From Ruthenibacterium lactatiformans (GTDB lineage Bacteria; Bacillota; Clostridia; Oscillospirales; Ruminococcaceae): a DNA stretch of 64,000 nucleotides. The translations under genes were made by a program, and so were the position numbers. Positions 8,802-16,621 of the stretch are shown piece by piece (the first letter of the stretch is position 1; each line of letters begins with the position of its first letter). The notes below the pieces were generated by a model. That model was given only the letters and a program-made list of their open reading frames with translations. It had not been told where the DNA came from and searched no databases. The DNA lies in assembly GCF_000949455.1 (NCBI RefSeq), contig NZ_JXXK01000004.1, forward strand, positions 62,001 to 126,000. The letters are read 5' to 3'.

Positions 8802-9020
8802 TTATTTCAGCATCGTCGGCGGCTCTCCTGCTCTGCCTTTCTTCATCTGATGTTCGACGCGCTCCACGATTTTTATCGCATTCTTTCCTGCTGTGTTTGC
8901 GTAATATCCTCTGCGCCAGAATTCCCGCCTTTTTTCTCCGCAAAAGGCTTTCCTGCGATATTTTGACGCAACCGTAATATGATATTTGCAATTCCATCCT
9001 GTATCCGATAAATTATTCAT
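8802..9020 (-). pseudogene. IS200/IS605 TnpA remnant with internal deletion
   Basis: A 72-codon frame joins the two ends of a Y1 transposase. Residues from about 9 (GWNCKYHITVASKYRRKAF, then GEKRR) match the N-terminal strand region of IS200-type TnpA. It continues directly into FWRRGYYANTAGKN, which belongs to the C-terminal third. The intervening segment of roughly 70 residues, containing the HUH metal-binding motif, is missing. The position where TnpA has its catalytic Tyr (in 'EYI.HQ') reads ERVEHQ. The product cannot be an active single-strand transposase. ATG at 9020 is the best start; the frame opens 16 codons earlier. Confidence 0.75.
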
Positions 9021-9153
9021 CTGAACGGCCCGCCCTGTTTTTTCGTTTGTGCAGTTGGCCGGCCGCACTTCCCTATCCTGTCACAGGGATTTTTCATCGT
9101 CAGCATTATCCTTCTTTTGTACCGCTCGCCCAGCGAGTGGTTTTCTGCATGCA

Positions 9154-9186
9154 AAAAGGGAGGGGCTTAGGCCCCTCCCCTTTTTT
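9154..9186 (-). terminator. Bidirectional terminator of glpA-like operon
   Basis: GGGAGGGGC-TTAG-GCCCCTCCC flanked by A5 on one side and T6 on the other. Read on the minus strand it ends the three-gene oxidoreductase operon with a T5 run. Confidence 0.85.
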
Positions 9187-9196
9187 ATTTTCTCCC

Positions 9197-9550
9197 TTAT
9201 TCCGCCGCCGGCAGCTCCCGCGTAGCCACGACGTCCACGCCCGTGCCGCACACGTCCGCCAGCACCACGTCTCCGCAATGCACAGGCGCGTGCAGGCATA
9301 CGCCGTCCAGTGCGTCCATCACGGCAAACATTTTCTCCTTGGGCACGCTGCCCGCGGTTTTCACCGGGCAGCGGCAGATATCCGCGCCCTCCACACGCAC
9401 GGTGCTCGTCACCACACGCACCGGGTGCGTCAGCTCGTTTTTGCCGTACTCCGCGCCCCGCGGGCAGCCGTTCCCCGTCACAGCCAGCGTGTTTTCATCC
9501 ACCGTCAGGCGGCAGCCCTTGGGGCACACGATACAAATGATATTCGCCAT
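9197..9550 (-). CDS. DUF1667 protein, third gene of glpA-like operon
   Basis: A 117-aa protein with the DUF1667 signature: N-terminal CIVCPKGCRL, then GNGCPRGAEYGKNE and VVTSTVRV. Four Cys in two CxxC/CPxG settings suggest an iron-sulfur or zinc site. DUF1667 proteins are almost always encoded behind the two flavoproteins of an anaerobic glycerol-3-phosphate dehydrogenase-like set, exactly as here, and probably serve as a small electron-transfer or membrane-coupling subunit; this role is inferred from context. It lies 3 bases after the upstream gene and ahead of a strong terminator. Confidence 0.85.
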   Translation of the reverse strand: MANIICIVCPKGCRLTVDENTLAVTGNGCPRGAEYGKNELTHPVRVVTSTVRVEGADICRCPVKTAGSVPKEKMFAVMDALDGVCLHAPVHCGDVVLADVCGTGVDVVATRELPAAE

Positions 9551-9553
9551 TTC

Positions 9554-10816
9554 TCATGCCTCCTCCACGCTGACGGTGATGCAGCCGTCCGCCTTTTCCA
9601 GCAGTGCCCTCGGCACGCTGATGCGCTCCATCTCGCCGGGGGCCAGATGCTCGCGCTTGTATGCCGCCAGCTGTTCGCTGCCCGCCGTCACGCGGATGAC
9701 GGAATTGCCGCACACGCGGTTCACACGGAAAAATACCTCCACGGCTTTATCCACATTGGCCAGGCGGATCTTTCCGGGCACCGTATAGGTGACGGACGCA
9801 CCGTTTTCCACCTCCAGCACGCGCCCCTCAGGCGCAGGACCCTGCCGTGCGAACCGGGCCGCGGCCGCGCCCGCGCGCTGGCTCTCGCCCGTGACAAAAT
9901 CCACAAGGTCATGTACATGCACCACGTTGCCCGCCGCGAAGATGCCCGGCACACTGGTCTCCATGTTTTCATACACCATGGGGCCGTTGTGGCGCCGGTC
10001 CATCTCCACGCCCGCGCCGCCCGAAAGCTCGTTTTCCGGAATGAGCCCCACGCTCAAAAGCAGCGTGTCGCAGTCGAAATGCATCTCCGTGCCGGGGACG
10101 GGAGCGCGGTTTTCATCCACCTTCTGCACGGTCACGCCCGTCAGGCGGCCCTCCCCCTCGATCTTCGTCACCGTGTGGGACAAATACAGCGGGATATTAT
10201 AATCGTGCAGGCACTGCACGATGTTGCGCGTCAAACCGCCGGAATAAGGCATCACCTCAACGCAGGCCAGCACCTTCGCGCCCTCCAGCGTCATGCGGCG
10301 GGCCATGATAAGGCCGATATCGCCCGAGCCCAAAATCACCACGCGGCGGCCCACCATATAGCCCTCAATGTTCAGATACCGCTGGGCCGCGCCCGCGGTG
10401 AATACGCCAGCCGGGCGTGCACCCGGGATGGAAATGGCGCCGCGCGTGCGTTCGCGGCAGCCCATGCACAGCACGATGGACGCGGCCTCCAGCACAATGT
10501 AGCCGTCCTTTTCATTGACGGCGTGGACGCGTTTTTCCGGCGTGACGGCCAGCACCATCGTGTCCGTCTTTACCTCTATGTTCGTCTTGCGCACCAGCTC
10601 GATGAAGCGGCCCGCGTACTCGGGGCCCGTGAGCTCTTCTTTAAAATAATGCAGGCCGAAGCCGTTGTGGATGCACTGGTTGAGGATGCCGCCCAGCGTG
10701 TTGTCGCGCTCCAGGAGCAGGATGCGGCCCGCGCCGCCCTTGTGCGCGGCCTCGGCCGCCGCCAGCCCGGCGGGGCCTGCGCCGATGACGATGACGTCGT
10801 ACCGGTTATTCTCCAT
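9554..10816 (-). CDS. FAD/NAD(P)-dependent oxidoreductase (glpB-like position)
   Basis: Cytoplasmic flavoprotein of 420 aa with a two-dinucleotide-binding fold. An FAD-binding GAGPAG motif is at about 12-17 (DVIVIGAGPAGLAAAEAA), CMGCRERTRGA in the middle, a second Rossmann motif VVILGSGDIGLIMARR near 180, and FAAGNVVHVHDLVD near the C-terminus for the second FAD contact. CMGCRE is typical of the oxidoreductase paired with glpA-like dehydrogenases. It overlaps the upstream dehydrogenase by 11 bases and is likely the electron-transfer subunit passing electrons from glycerol-3-phosphate (or another 2-hydroxy acid) to NAD or ferredoxin. Confidence 0.85.
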   Translation of the reverse strand: MENNRYDVIVIGAGPAGLAAAEAAHKGGAGRILLLERDNTLGGILNQCIHNGFGLHYFKEELTGPEYAGRFIELVRKTNIEVKTDTMVLAVTPEKRVHAVNEKDGYIVLEAASIVLCMGCRERTRGAISIPGARPAGVFTAGAAQRYLNIEGYMVGRRVVILGSGDIGLIMARRMTLEGAKVLACVEVMPYSGGLTRNIVQCLHDYNIPLYLSHTVTKIEGEGRLTGVTVQKVDENRAPVPGTEMHFDCDTLLLSVGLIPENELSGGAGVEMDRRHNGPMVYENMETSVPGIFAAGNVVHVHDLVDFVTGESQRAGAAAARFARQGPAPEGRVLEVENGASVTYTVPGKIRLANVDKAVEVFFRVNRVCGNSVIRVTAGSEQLAAYKREHLAPGEMERISVPRALLEKADGCITVSVEEA

Positions 10817-12248
10817 GATGCAGGCCCCCTTCCTTCGTGGTGCCGGTGATGATATAGCTGCCGGCCCTGTCCTTCAGGACGTCCTGCTGGGGGATGCCAA
10901 GCTCCCGCGCAATGATCTCATGCACCCGGGGGCCGCAGAAGCCGCCCTGGCAGCGGCCCATGCCAGCGGTGCAGCGGCGTTTTACGCCGTCGATGGTGCG
11001 CGGCGGGATGGGGCGGTGCAGCGCGTCCACGATCTCGCCCTCCGTCACGGTTTCGCACCGGCAGATGACACGGCCGTACAGCGGGTTTTCCCGGATGGCC
11101 TCCGCCTTCTGCTGCGGCGTCATTTCGTTGAATCGTTTTTTGGTGCGGGTGTGGACGAAGCTCTCCTTTTTCTCCAGCGTCACGCCCGCGCCCGCAACCA
11201 GCGCCAGCGCGTCCTCCGCAATCGCCGGCGCGCTGGAAAGGCCCGGGCTTTTGATGCCGCCCAGCGTGATGAAGCCGGGCGCGGTCTCCCCAATGATAAA
11301 ATCGCTTTGGTCGGTATTGGCGCGCACGCCCGCAAAATTGCGGATATTTTCCCGGAAGTTTACGCCCGGCACGCTCTTGACGGCCTTTTCCCGCACGAAT
11401 GCCAGCGCGTCCGCCTGTGTGGAAACGTCCTCGCGGCCGCTGGGCTCCGCATTGGGGCCGACGATAAGGTTGTAGTGAACCGTAGGCGAAACGAGCACAC
11501 CCTTGCCGTCGCGGTTGGGACACTGGAAAACAACGTGGTTCACCACATAGCCCTGGCTTTTGTCCAGAAGGTAGTATTCACCCCGGCTGGGAATCGTGGT
11601 AAAGCCCGGTTCACCCGCCATCGCGGCCACCAGGTCCGCCTCCACGCCCGCCGCGTTCACCACGGCACGGGCTTCAAAATCGCCTTTTGCAGTATGCAGC
11701 CGCCAGCCGCCGCTGATTTTCTCCGCGCCTGTCACAGCTGTTTCCAAATGGAGTTCCACGCCGTTTTCTACGGCGGCCTCGGCCAGCGCCAGCGCCAGAT
11801 CCCACGGCTCCACAATGGCCGCACTGGGCGCATACAGCGCGCCGCACACCGCATCGGAAAGATTCGGCTCCATGGCCAGCGTTTCCTCCCGCGTCAGCAC
11901 GCGCACGCCGGGCACGCCGTTCGCCACACCGTTTTCGTACAGGCGGCGCACGGTTGCCATTTCCTCATCGGAAAAAGCCAGCACCAGGCTGCCGATCTGG
12001 CGGTATTTGACGTCGAACGCAGCGCACTGCTCTTTCGTCAGCGCACTTCCCCGCACATTCAGCCGCGCCATGGCGGTGCCCGGTTCAGGGTCGTACCCCG
12101 CGTGCACGATGGCGCTGTTGGCGCGTGTGGTGCCCATGGAGACGTCGTTCTCCTTTTCAAACACCGCCGCGCGCAGCTTGTGCTGCGACAGCAAATAGGC
12201 CACGTTTGCGCCCACGATGCCGCAGCCGATGACGGCCACATCCAGCAT
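10806..12248 (-). CDS. glpA-like FAD-dependent dehydrogenase with BFD-like Fe-S domain
   Basis: A 480-aa flavoprotein. The N-terminal DAO-family FAD domain begins VAVIGCGIVGANVAYLLS. The C-terminal domain has CRCETVTEGEI and CTAGMGRCQGGFC, a BFD-like [2Fe-2S] cluster motif. This is the layout of anaerobic glycerol-3-phosphate dehydrogenase subunit A; 2-hydroxyglutarate-type dehydrogenases share the first domain, so the substrate is probable, not certain. ATG at 12246-12248 is preferred over an earlier GC-rich opening because it begins the Rossmann strand and follows GGAGGG. First gene of a three-gene operon; no glycerol kinase is nearby. Confidence 0.86.
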   Translation of the reverse strand: MLDVAVIGCGIVGANVAYLLSQHKLRAAVFEKENDVSMGTTRANSAIVHAGYDPEPGTAMARLNVRGSALTKEQCAAFDVKYRQIGSLVLAFSDEEMATVRRLYENGVANGVPGVRVLTREETLAMEPNLSDAVCGALYAPSAAIVEPWDLALALAEAAVENGVELHLETAVTGAEKISGGWRLHTAKGDFEARAVVNAAGVEADLVAAMAGEPGFTTIPSRGEYYLLDKSQGYVVNHVVFQCPNRDGKGVLVSPTVHYNLIVGPNAEPSGREDVSTQADALAFVREKAVKSVPGVNFRENIRNFAGVRANTDQSDFIIGETAPGFITLGGIKSPGLSSAPAIAEDALALVAGAGVTLEKKESFVHTRTKKRFNEMTPQQKAEAIRENPLYGRVICRCETVTEGEIVDALHRPIPPRTIDGVKRRCTAGMGRCQGGFCGPRVHEIIARELGIPQQDVLKDRAGSYIITGTTKEGGLHHGE

Positions 12249-12389
12249 ATCGTTTCCCTCCGCAGCGGCCCGCCGGCGGCACAGCGGACCAAAACCGCCC
12301 GCACCGGGGGACACGCCTTTATTTGCCGCACGCGCTTTGAGGCGCGCCGGATTTTCCGTTGCTCCAGGCAAACTATGTTTCCCATCGCG

Positions 12390-12491
12390 CACTTCGCGTA
12401 CCGCTCGTGTTCACTAAGAAACATGGTATCTATGCCGCCAGGCTCATGCTTCGCCTGCGGCTCGCATTCACCAACCGGACATATTATACCA
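12390..12491 (-). repeat. 102-bp direct repeat, copy 1
   Basis: Differs from copy 2 by a single base. On the minus strand each copy begins with TGGTATAAT, an extended -10 motif, and then carries two degenerate versions of a 24-base motif (consensus CGAGCSGYASGCGAAGYRTG). It lies in the leader of the glpA-like operon, 142 bases from its start codon. Confidence 0.9.
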
Positions 12492-12652
12492 TGACGCCGC
12501 CACAGGCGGCCTCAACAAAACCGCATTCACTGCGGTTTTGCAGGGTTCAATGTTCTCAAAGCCCTGTGCGCCAGCACAGGGGCGTGTGCAGCGCACACGC
12601 GCAGCCGCGTAAGCGGCAACTTTGAGGTTATTATACCATATTTCTAAGCTCA
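12492..12652 (-). other. Hairpin-dense spacer between the two repeats
   Basis: 161 bases with five small perfect stems on the minus strand: GCCGC/GCGGC, GCGTGTGC/GCACACGC, CCTGTGC/GCACAGG, AAAACCGCA/TGCGGTTTT and CCGCC/GGCGG. A third TGGTATAAT (12630-12638) sits at its upstream end. No coding frame is convincing. It may be a structured RNA or a decayed insertion. Confidence 0.6.
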
Positions 12653-12754
12653 CACTTCGCGTACCGCTCGTGTTCACTAAGAAACATGGTATCTATGCCG
12701 CTAGGCTCATGCTTCGCCTGCGGCTCGCATTCACCAACCGGACATATTATACCA
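12653..12754 (-). repeat. 102-bp direct repeat, copy 2
   Basis: Second copy, offset from copy 1 by 263 bases, with one substitution (T for C within GCCGCYAGG). The shared ends and near identity indicate a recent duplication or a mobile short element. Confidence 0.9.
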
Positions 12755-12774
12755 CAAACGGTCCGCCGTGTCAT
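12746..12774 (-). promoter_or_regulatory. Candidate promoter of glpA-like operon
   Basis: On the minus strand ATGACA (12774-12769), 17 bases, then TATAAT (12751-12746) preceded by TGG. The -10 is the first nine bases of repeat copy 2. Two further TGGTATAAT boxes downstream could add start sites but lack good -35 boxes. Confidence 0.6.
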
Positions 12775-12835
12775 TCGGCAATTGGCGGAAATTGTATGGC
12801 GCACGGCCTTTCCCTGTCCCTTGCCCGCACCGCGC

Positions 12836-12869
12836 AAAAAGCACCCCGCCGTGCGGCGGGGTGCTTTTT
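12836..12869 (-). terminator. Bidirectional terminator after metal permease
   Basis: GCACCCCGCC-GTGC-GGCGGGGTGC framed by A5 and T5, immediately after the permease stop on the minus strand. Confidence 0.92.
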
Positions 12870-12876
12870 GATTTTG

Positions 12877-13731
12877 CTATGCAAACAGGCTGCAAACCAG
12901 GCCCGCCGCCACGCCGATGCCGTACAGCAGCGCCACGATAAATAAATTCTGTTTGGCGTTTTTGTTGGCGCGCAGCAGCACCGCCAGCCCCACGCCTGCG
13001 CCCGTGCACAACCCCGCCACCACGCCTCCCAGCGAAAGCTGGCCCGCGGCATACAGCTGGGTGATGAGGACCGAGGACACACAGTTGGGAATGAGCCCCA
13101 CAAGCCCGGCCAGCACAGGCTGCCACGGGCCGCTGGCCGCCAGGAATGCCCCTATGGCCTCCTCGCCCACCAGAGCCACCAGCGCGCCCAAAGCAATGTT
13201 GAACAGCAGAATGAACAAAAAGATGTGCAGCGTGTGCTTGAGCGCCGCCGCCAGGATGCCGTCCCGTTCCTCGTGCTCGTGGCAATCCACAGCGCTGCTG
13301 CTGCCTGTGTAGCCGCCGCGCACGCTCTGAGGAATCAGCCTTTTGAACACAAAATCAATGCAGAAGCCCGCGGCAAGCGCCACAGCCAGCTTGATGCCGA
13401 GGATCAGCGCCAGCGACCGCCAGTGTTCCGGGTTTGCGATGAGCAGCGGCACCGCCTCGTCGGACGTGGCAAGGAACACCGCCAGCAGGGTACCCAGCGT
13501 GACCACCTTGCTGGCGTACAGGTTTGCCGCCATGGCCGAAAACCCGCACTGGGGCAGCAGGCCCAGTACGGCGCCCGGCACAAAGCCAAAGCGCCCGCCG
13601 CCCGCCAGTGCTTTTTCGATGCCCTCCGAGTGGCGGTGCTCCACATATTCGATCAGCCAGTACGCCGCGAACAGAAAGGGCAGCATTTTCACGCTGTCCA
13701 GCAGCGCGTCCAGTAAAAGTTCCAAAATCAA
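12877..13731 (-). CDS. Putative manganese / heavy-metal transporter (ArsP_2 family)
   Basis: Integral membrane protein of 284 aa with about eight hydrophobic segments in two halves. Each half has a short Cys-containing re-entrant motif, GLLPQCGFS near 60 and GLIPNCVSS near 215, the internal duplication seen in the permease family annotated as putative manganese transporters/10-TM heavy-metal exporters. A His/Glu-rich loop (DCHEHEERDG) between the halves could bind metal. It is a single-gene unit with its own terminator. Direction of transport and metal are not resolved by sequence. Confidence 0.75.
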   Translation of the reverse strand: MILELLLDALLDSVKMLPFLFAAYWLIEYVEHRHSEGIEKALAGGGRFGFVPGAVLGLLPQCGFSAMAANLYASKVVTLGTLLAVFLATSDEAVPLLIANPEHWRSLALILGIKLAVALAAGFCIDFVFKRLIPQSVRGGYTGSSSAVDCHEHEERDGILAAALKHTLHIFLFILLFNIALGALVALVGEEAIGAFLAASGPWQPVLAGLVGLIPNCVSSVLITQLYAAGQLSLGGVVAGLCTGAGVGLAVLLRANKNAKQNLFIVALLYGIGVAAGLVCSLFA

Positions 13732-13909
13732 AACAGGGTTCTCCTTTTCTCACAGCCGGCGCATGCCGCGCCGGAAAATCATACCACTCCCGTATTATAT
13801 GCCCTTCGCCCGGCCTTTACAAGAAGCCCCCGAGGGGCATCCGCCCGGCGCTGGGCAGATGTACCACTATTTTTTTGTGCGGAGCAAAGAACTTTGTCAC
13901 GGCGCGCAC

Positions 13910-13938
13910 TTGCGCGGCTTTTTGCACTATGGTATGAT
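13910..13938 (+). promoter_or_regulatory. Promoter of [FeFe]-hydrogenase gene
   Basis: TTGCGC, 17 bases, TATGAT with an upstream TGG extension, 50 bases before the start codon. Confidence 0.65.
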
Positions 13939-13987
13939 ACTTTTGTAACAGTCTGTCCACACCTGATTGATAAAGGAGTTTTCACAC

Positions 13988-15496
13988 ATGCGTGGTATTT
14001 ATTCTTCCGTTACCGACATCCGCCGCCAGGTATTCACCGAGGTGGCCCGTATGGCATACGAAGGCGGCGATTACAGCCGCGTTGAGGAGCTGCCGTACAA
14101 GATTTTGCCGGGCGAGGTGAGCAAATACCGCGACAGTATCTTTCTGGAGCGCGCCATCGTGGGCGAGCGCCTGCGCCTGTCCATGGGTTTGCCGCTGCGC
14201 CCCATCGACGAGCACGCGCCCCTTTCCACCGGTATCGAGGAGGCCGCCCGGCCGGAGAAATACTACGAGCCGCCCCTCATCAATATCATCAAATTCGCTT
14301 GCAACGCCTGCCCGGAAAAATCTTTTCACGTGACGGATATGTGCCAGGGCTGCCTGGCACATCCCTGCGTGGAAGTATGTCCCAAGGGCGCGGTGTCCAT
14401 CGTGCACGGCAAAAGCGTTATCGACCAGAGCAAGTGCGTCAAGTGCGGGCAGTGCGCCAACGTATGCCCCTACGGCGCCATCCATAAGATGGAACGCCCC
14501 TGCGCCAAGGCCTGCGGCATGGATGCCATCGGCTCCGACGAGCTGGGCCGCGCGAAGATCGATTACGACAAGTGCGTGTCCTGCGGCATGTGCCTTGTAA
14601 ACTGTCCTTTCGGCGCCATCGCGGACAAAAGCCAGATCTTCCAGGTCATCCAGTCCATCAACCAGGGCGACCGTGTCATCGCCGCCGTGGCTCCGGCCTT
14701 TGTGGGCCAGTTCGGCCCGGACATGACGCCTGAAAAGCTGAAGCCATCCATGAAGCTCCTGGGCTTTGACGATGTGGTGGAGGTCGCCATCGGCGCGGAC
14801 CTGTGTACCATTGAAGAAGCCAAGGATTTTATGCGCGAGGTGCCCGAGCAGCAGCCGTTTATGGCCACGTCCTGCTGCCCGGCCTGGAGCGTGATGGCGA
14901 AAAAGCTGTTCCCGGATTTTGCGCCCTATATCTCCATGGCCATGACGCCCATGGTGCTGACGGCCCGCCTGCTGAAAAAAGAGCACAAAAACTGCAAGGT
15001 CGTTTTCATCGGGCCGTGCGCCGCCAAAAAGCTGGAAGCCAGCCGCCGCACCATCCGCAGCGACGTGGACTTCGTGCTCACATTTGAAGAAGTGATGGGC
15101 ATGTTTGAGGCGAAGGCCATCAAGTTCTCCGAAGTGGCCGCCGGGCCCGAGCTGGTGGAGGCCACCGCCGACGGCCGCGGGTTTGCGGTTTCCGGCGGCG
15201 TGGCGAACGCGGTGGTGAACGCCATCCACAAGATGGACCCGGACCGCGAGGTAAAGGTGATGGCCGCCCAGGGCCTGCAGGAATGCAAAAAAATGCTGAT
15301 GCTGGCCAAGGCAGGCAAGCTGAACGGCTACCTGCTGGAGGGCATGGCCTGCCCGGGCGGCTGCGTGGCGGGCGCCGGCACGCTGCAGAACCCGGTGAAA
15401 TCCACTGCCGCGCTGAACAAATACAAGGCCAGCGCACCGGAGAAGTATTCAGTGGACAGCAAATACGAGATCACGCTCAACCTTTTGCACGATTGA
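13988..15496 (+). CDS. [FeFe]-hydrogenase, monomeric, group B-like
   Basis: Iron hydrogenase of 502 aa, evolving or oxidising H2 with ferredoxin as the probable partner. An N-terminal region of about 90 residues precedes ferredoxin-type cysteine clusters: CNACPEKSFHVTDMCQGC, then CVKCGQCANVCPYGA and CVSCGMCLVNCPFGA. The H-cluster motifs follow as TSCCPAW (L1), IGPCAAKK (L2) and EGMACPGGC (L3), with all bridging cysteines present. L2 reads GPC where classic group A enzymes read MPC, which with the extra N-terminal cysteines suggests the group B monomeric branch. AAAGGAG precedes ATG at 13988. A single-gene unit; no HydEFG maturase in the window. Confidence 0.9.
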   Translation: MRGIYSSVTDIRRQVFTEVARMAYEGGDYSRVEELPYKILPGEVSKYRDSIFLERAIVGERLRLSMGLPLRPIDEHAPLSTGIEEAARPEKYYEPPLINIIKFACNACPEKSFHVTDMCQGCLAHPCVEVCPKGAVSIVHGKSVIDQSKCVKCGQCANVCPYGAIHKMERPCAKACGMDAIGSDELGRAKIDYDKCVSCGMCLVNCPFGAIADKSQIFQVIQSINQGDRVIAAVAPAFVGQFGPDMTPEKLKPSMKLLGFDDVVEVAIGADLCTIEEAKDFMREVPEQQPFMATSCCPAWSVMAKKLFPDFAPYISMAMTPMVLTARLLKKEHKNCKVVFIGPCAAKKLEASRRTIRSDVDFVLTFEEVMGMFEAKAIKFSEVAAGPELVEATADGRGFAVSGGVANAVVNAIHKMDPDREVKVMAAQGLQECKKMLMLAKAGKLNGYLLEGMACPGGCVAGAGTLQNPVKSTAALNKYKASAPEKYSVDSKYEITLNLLHD

Positions 15497-15514
15497 CAGC
15501 GGCTCACAGCAGAT

Positions 15515-15552
15515 ACAGCAGGGCCCCGGCTTTTCAGCCGGGGCCCTGCTGT
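15515..15552 (+). terminator. Strong terminator after hydrogenase
   Basis: A 17-bp perfect stem (ACAGCAGGGCCCCGGCT) with a TTTC loop, followed by TATCTTT. Confidence 0.88.
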
Positions 15553-15575
15553 TATCTTTCACCGGGGCCGGTGCG

Positions 15576-16589
15576 TCAGGCATACGGCCCCTCCGTCACG
15601 AACTGCTTGTTGTAATCGCTGTATACGGTGTGAGTCAGGATATAATCCGCCCAGGCCGCATAGCCCGTGGGGTTCATGTGAATGCCGTCGTAGGTTCCCA
15701 CATAGTCCCCGCGCAGGTTTCCGTCTGCGTCTGCCAGAGCCTCCTGTGCGTCCAGATAATAAAGGCCCTTGCTCACGGCCAGCTTGGCGATGGCGTTATT
15801 GATAAGACGGATGTGGCCGTTCTCCAGCGGCGGCTGCTTTACACCCTGTTCGGCCGTGGTGGGCGTGATGCTCTGCACATAAATGGGCACGCCCGCGAAC
15901 CGCTCCCGCAGCTTGTCGAGCAGATCGCTGTAATATTTCAGGAACGCTTCATCCGACTGGCTGATGAGCGCGTTGGTGCCGTACAGCACATAGATATTGC
16001 TTGGCGACTGCACCTTGATGTCGTCCCACATCTCAATGCGCGAGCCGTCCGGCCGCTGGCCCACAAAATTTTGCAGCACCTGATTGGGGCTGGTGCTCTT
16101 ATACGCGCATACTGTTGCCACATCCCGCGTGGGTGCATACAGCGCAAAGCCCTGGGACAGGGAATCCCCGATGAACAGCGCCGTGCGGAAATACTCCGTA
16201 CTCAGCCTGCCGTTGGCAGGCACGGCCAACAGGCGGGAATCGCTGGCAGTAACGTCGCTTTCCAGCGTGCGCTCCACAGGCACTTCCGTGTTCCAAGCCT
16301 GCACGGGCGCCGCTGCCTCCGGCCGGCCGCCCACCTCCTGCGCACCGCCGCCGGAGGGCGTAGATACGCTTTCCGGCGCAGGCGGCGTGCTTTCGGACGA
16401 TGGCGGGCCCCCGTCCTGCTGCGCGCCGCGCACCGGGAACACAGGCTGGCCGTGGATGATCTTCACCGACGAATAGGAAATGCCGAACAAAAGCGCCACA
16501 ATGAGCACGCCAAGACCCGCCTGCACCAGAAGCGTCTGGTTGCGGCGGCGTTTGCTGTGCACTTTGTACGGCTTGATATTGTTTGCCAA
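15576..16589 (-). CDS. Membrane-anchored SGNH/GDSL hydrolase, paralogue 1
   Basis: A 337-aa protein with a short basic cytoplasmic start, one transmembrane anchor (about 20-42; LLVQAGLGVLIVALLFGISY), a Pro/Ser-rich linker and an extracytoplasmic SGNH domain from about 125. Catalytic blocks: FIGDSLSQGF (Ser), YGTNAL (Asn) and DGIHMN (Asp-His). SGNH proteins at the cell surface usually deacetylate or esterify wall or exopolysaccharide sugars; the substrate is unknown. The best start is TTG at 16587-16589 with GGAGG 8 bases upstream, the same start type as paralogue 2. It is last in a three-gene tandem array. Confidence 0.85.
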   Translation of the reverse strand: MANNIKPYKVHSKRRRNQTLLVQAGLGVLIVALLFGISYSSVKIIHGQPVFPVRGAQQDGGPPSSESTPPAPESVSTPSGGGAQEVGGRPEAAAPVQAWNTEVPVERTLESDVTASDSRLLAVPANGRLSTEYFRTALFIGDSLSQGFALYAPTRDVATVCAYKSTSPNQVLQNFVGQRPDGSRIEMWDDIKVQSPSNIYVLYGTNALISQSDEAFLKYYSDLLDKLRERFAGVPIYVQSITPTTAEQGVKQPPLENGHIRLINNAIAKLAVSKGLYYLDAQEALADADGNLRGDYVGTYDGIHMNPTGYAAWADYILTHTVYSDYNKQFVTEGPYA

Positions 16590-16621
16590 ATTGGTGCCTC
16601 CAAAGGATATTTGCGGGCGTG

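Noticed and set aside
8723..8977. Small forward-strand genes downstream of the GH4 gene
   Set aside because: These frames overlap the transposase remnant on the other strand, are Cys/Leu/Ser-rich without domains and lack ribosome sites.
12390..12754. CRISPR-like arrangement
   Set aside because: Only two 102-base repeats with one 161-base spacer and no cas gene; repeat length and spacing are wrong for CRISPR.
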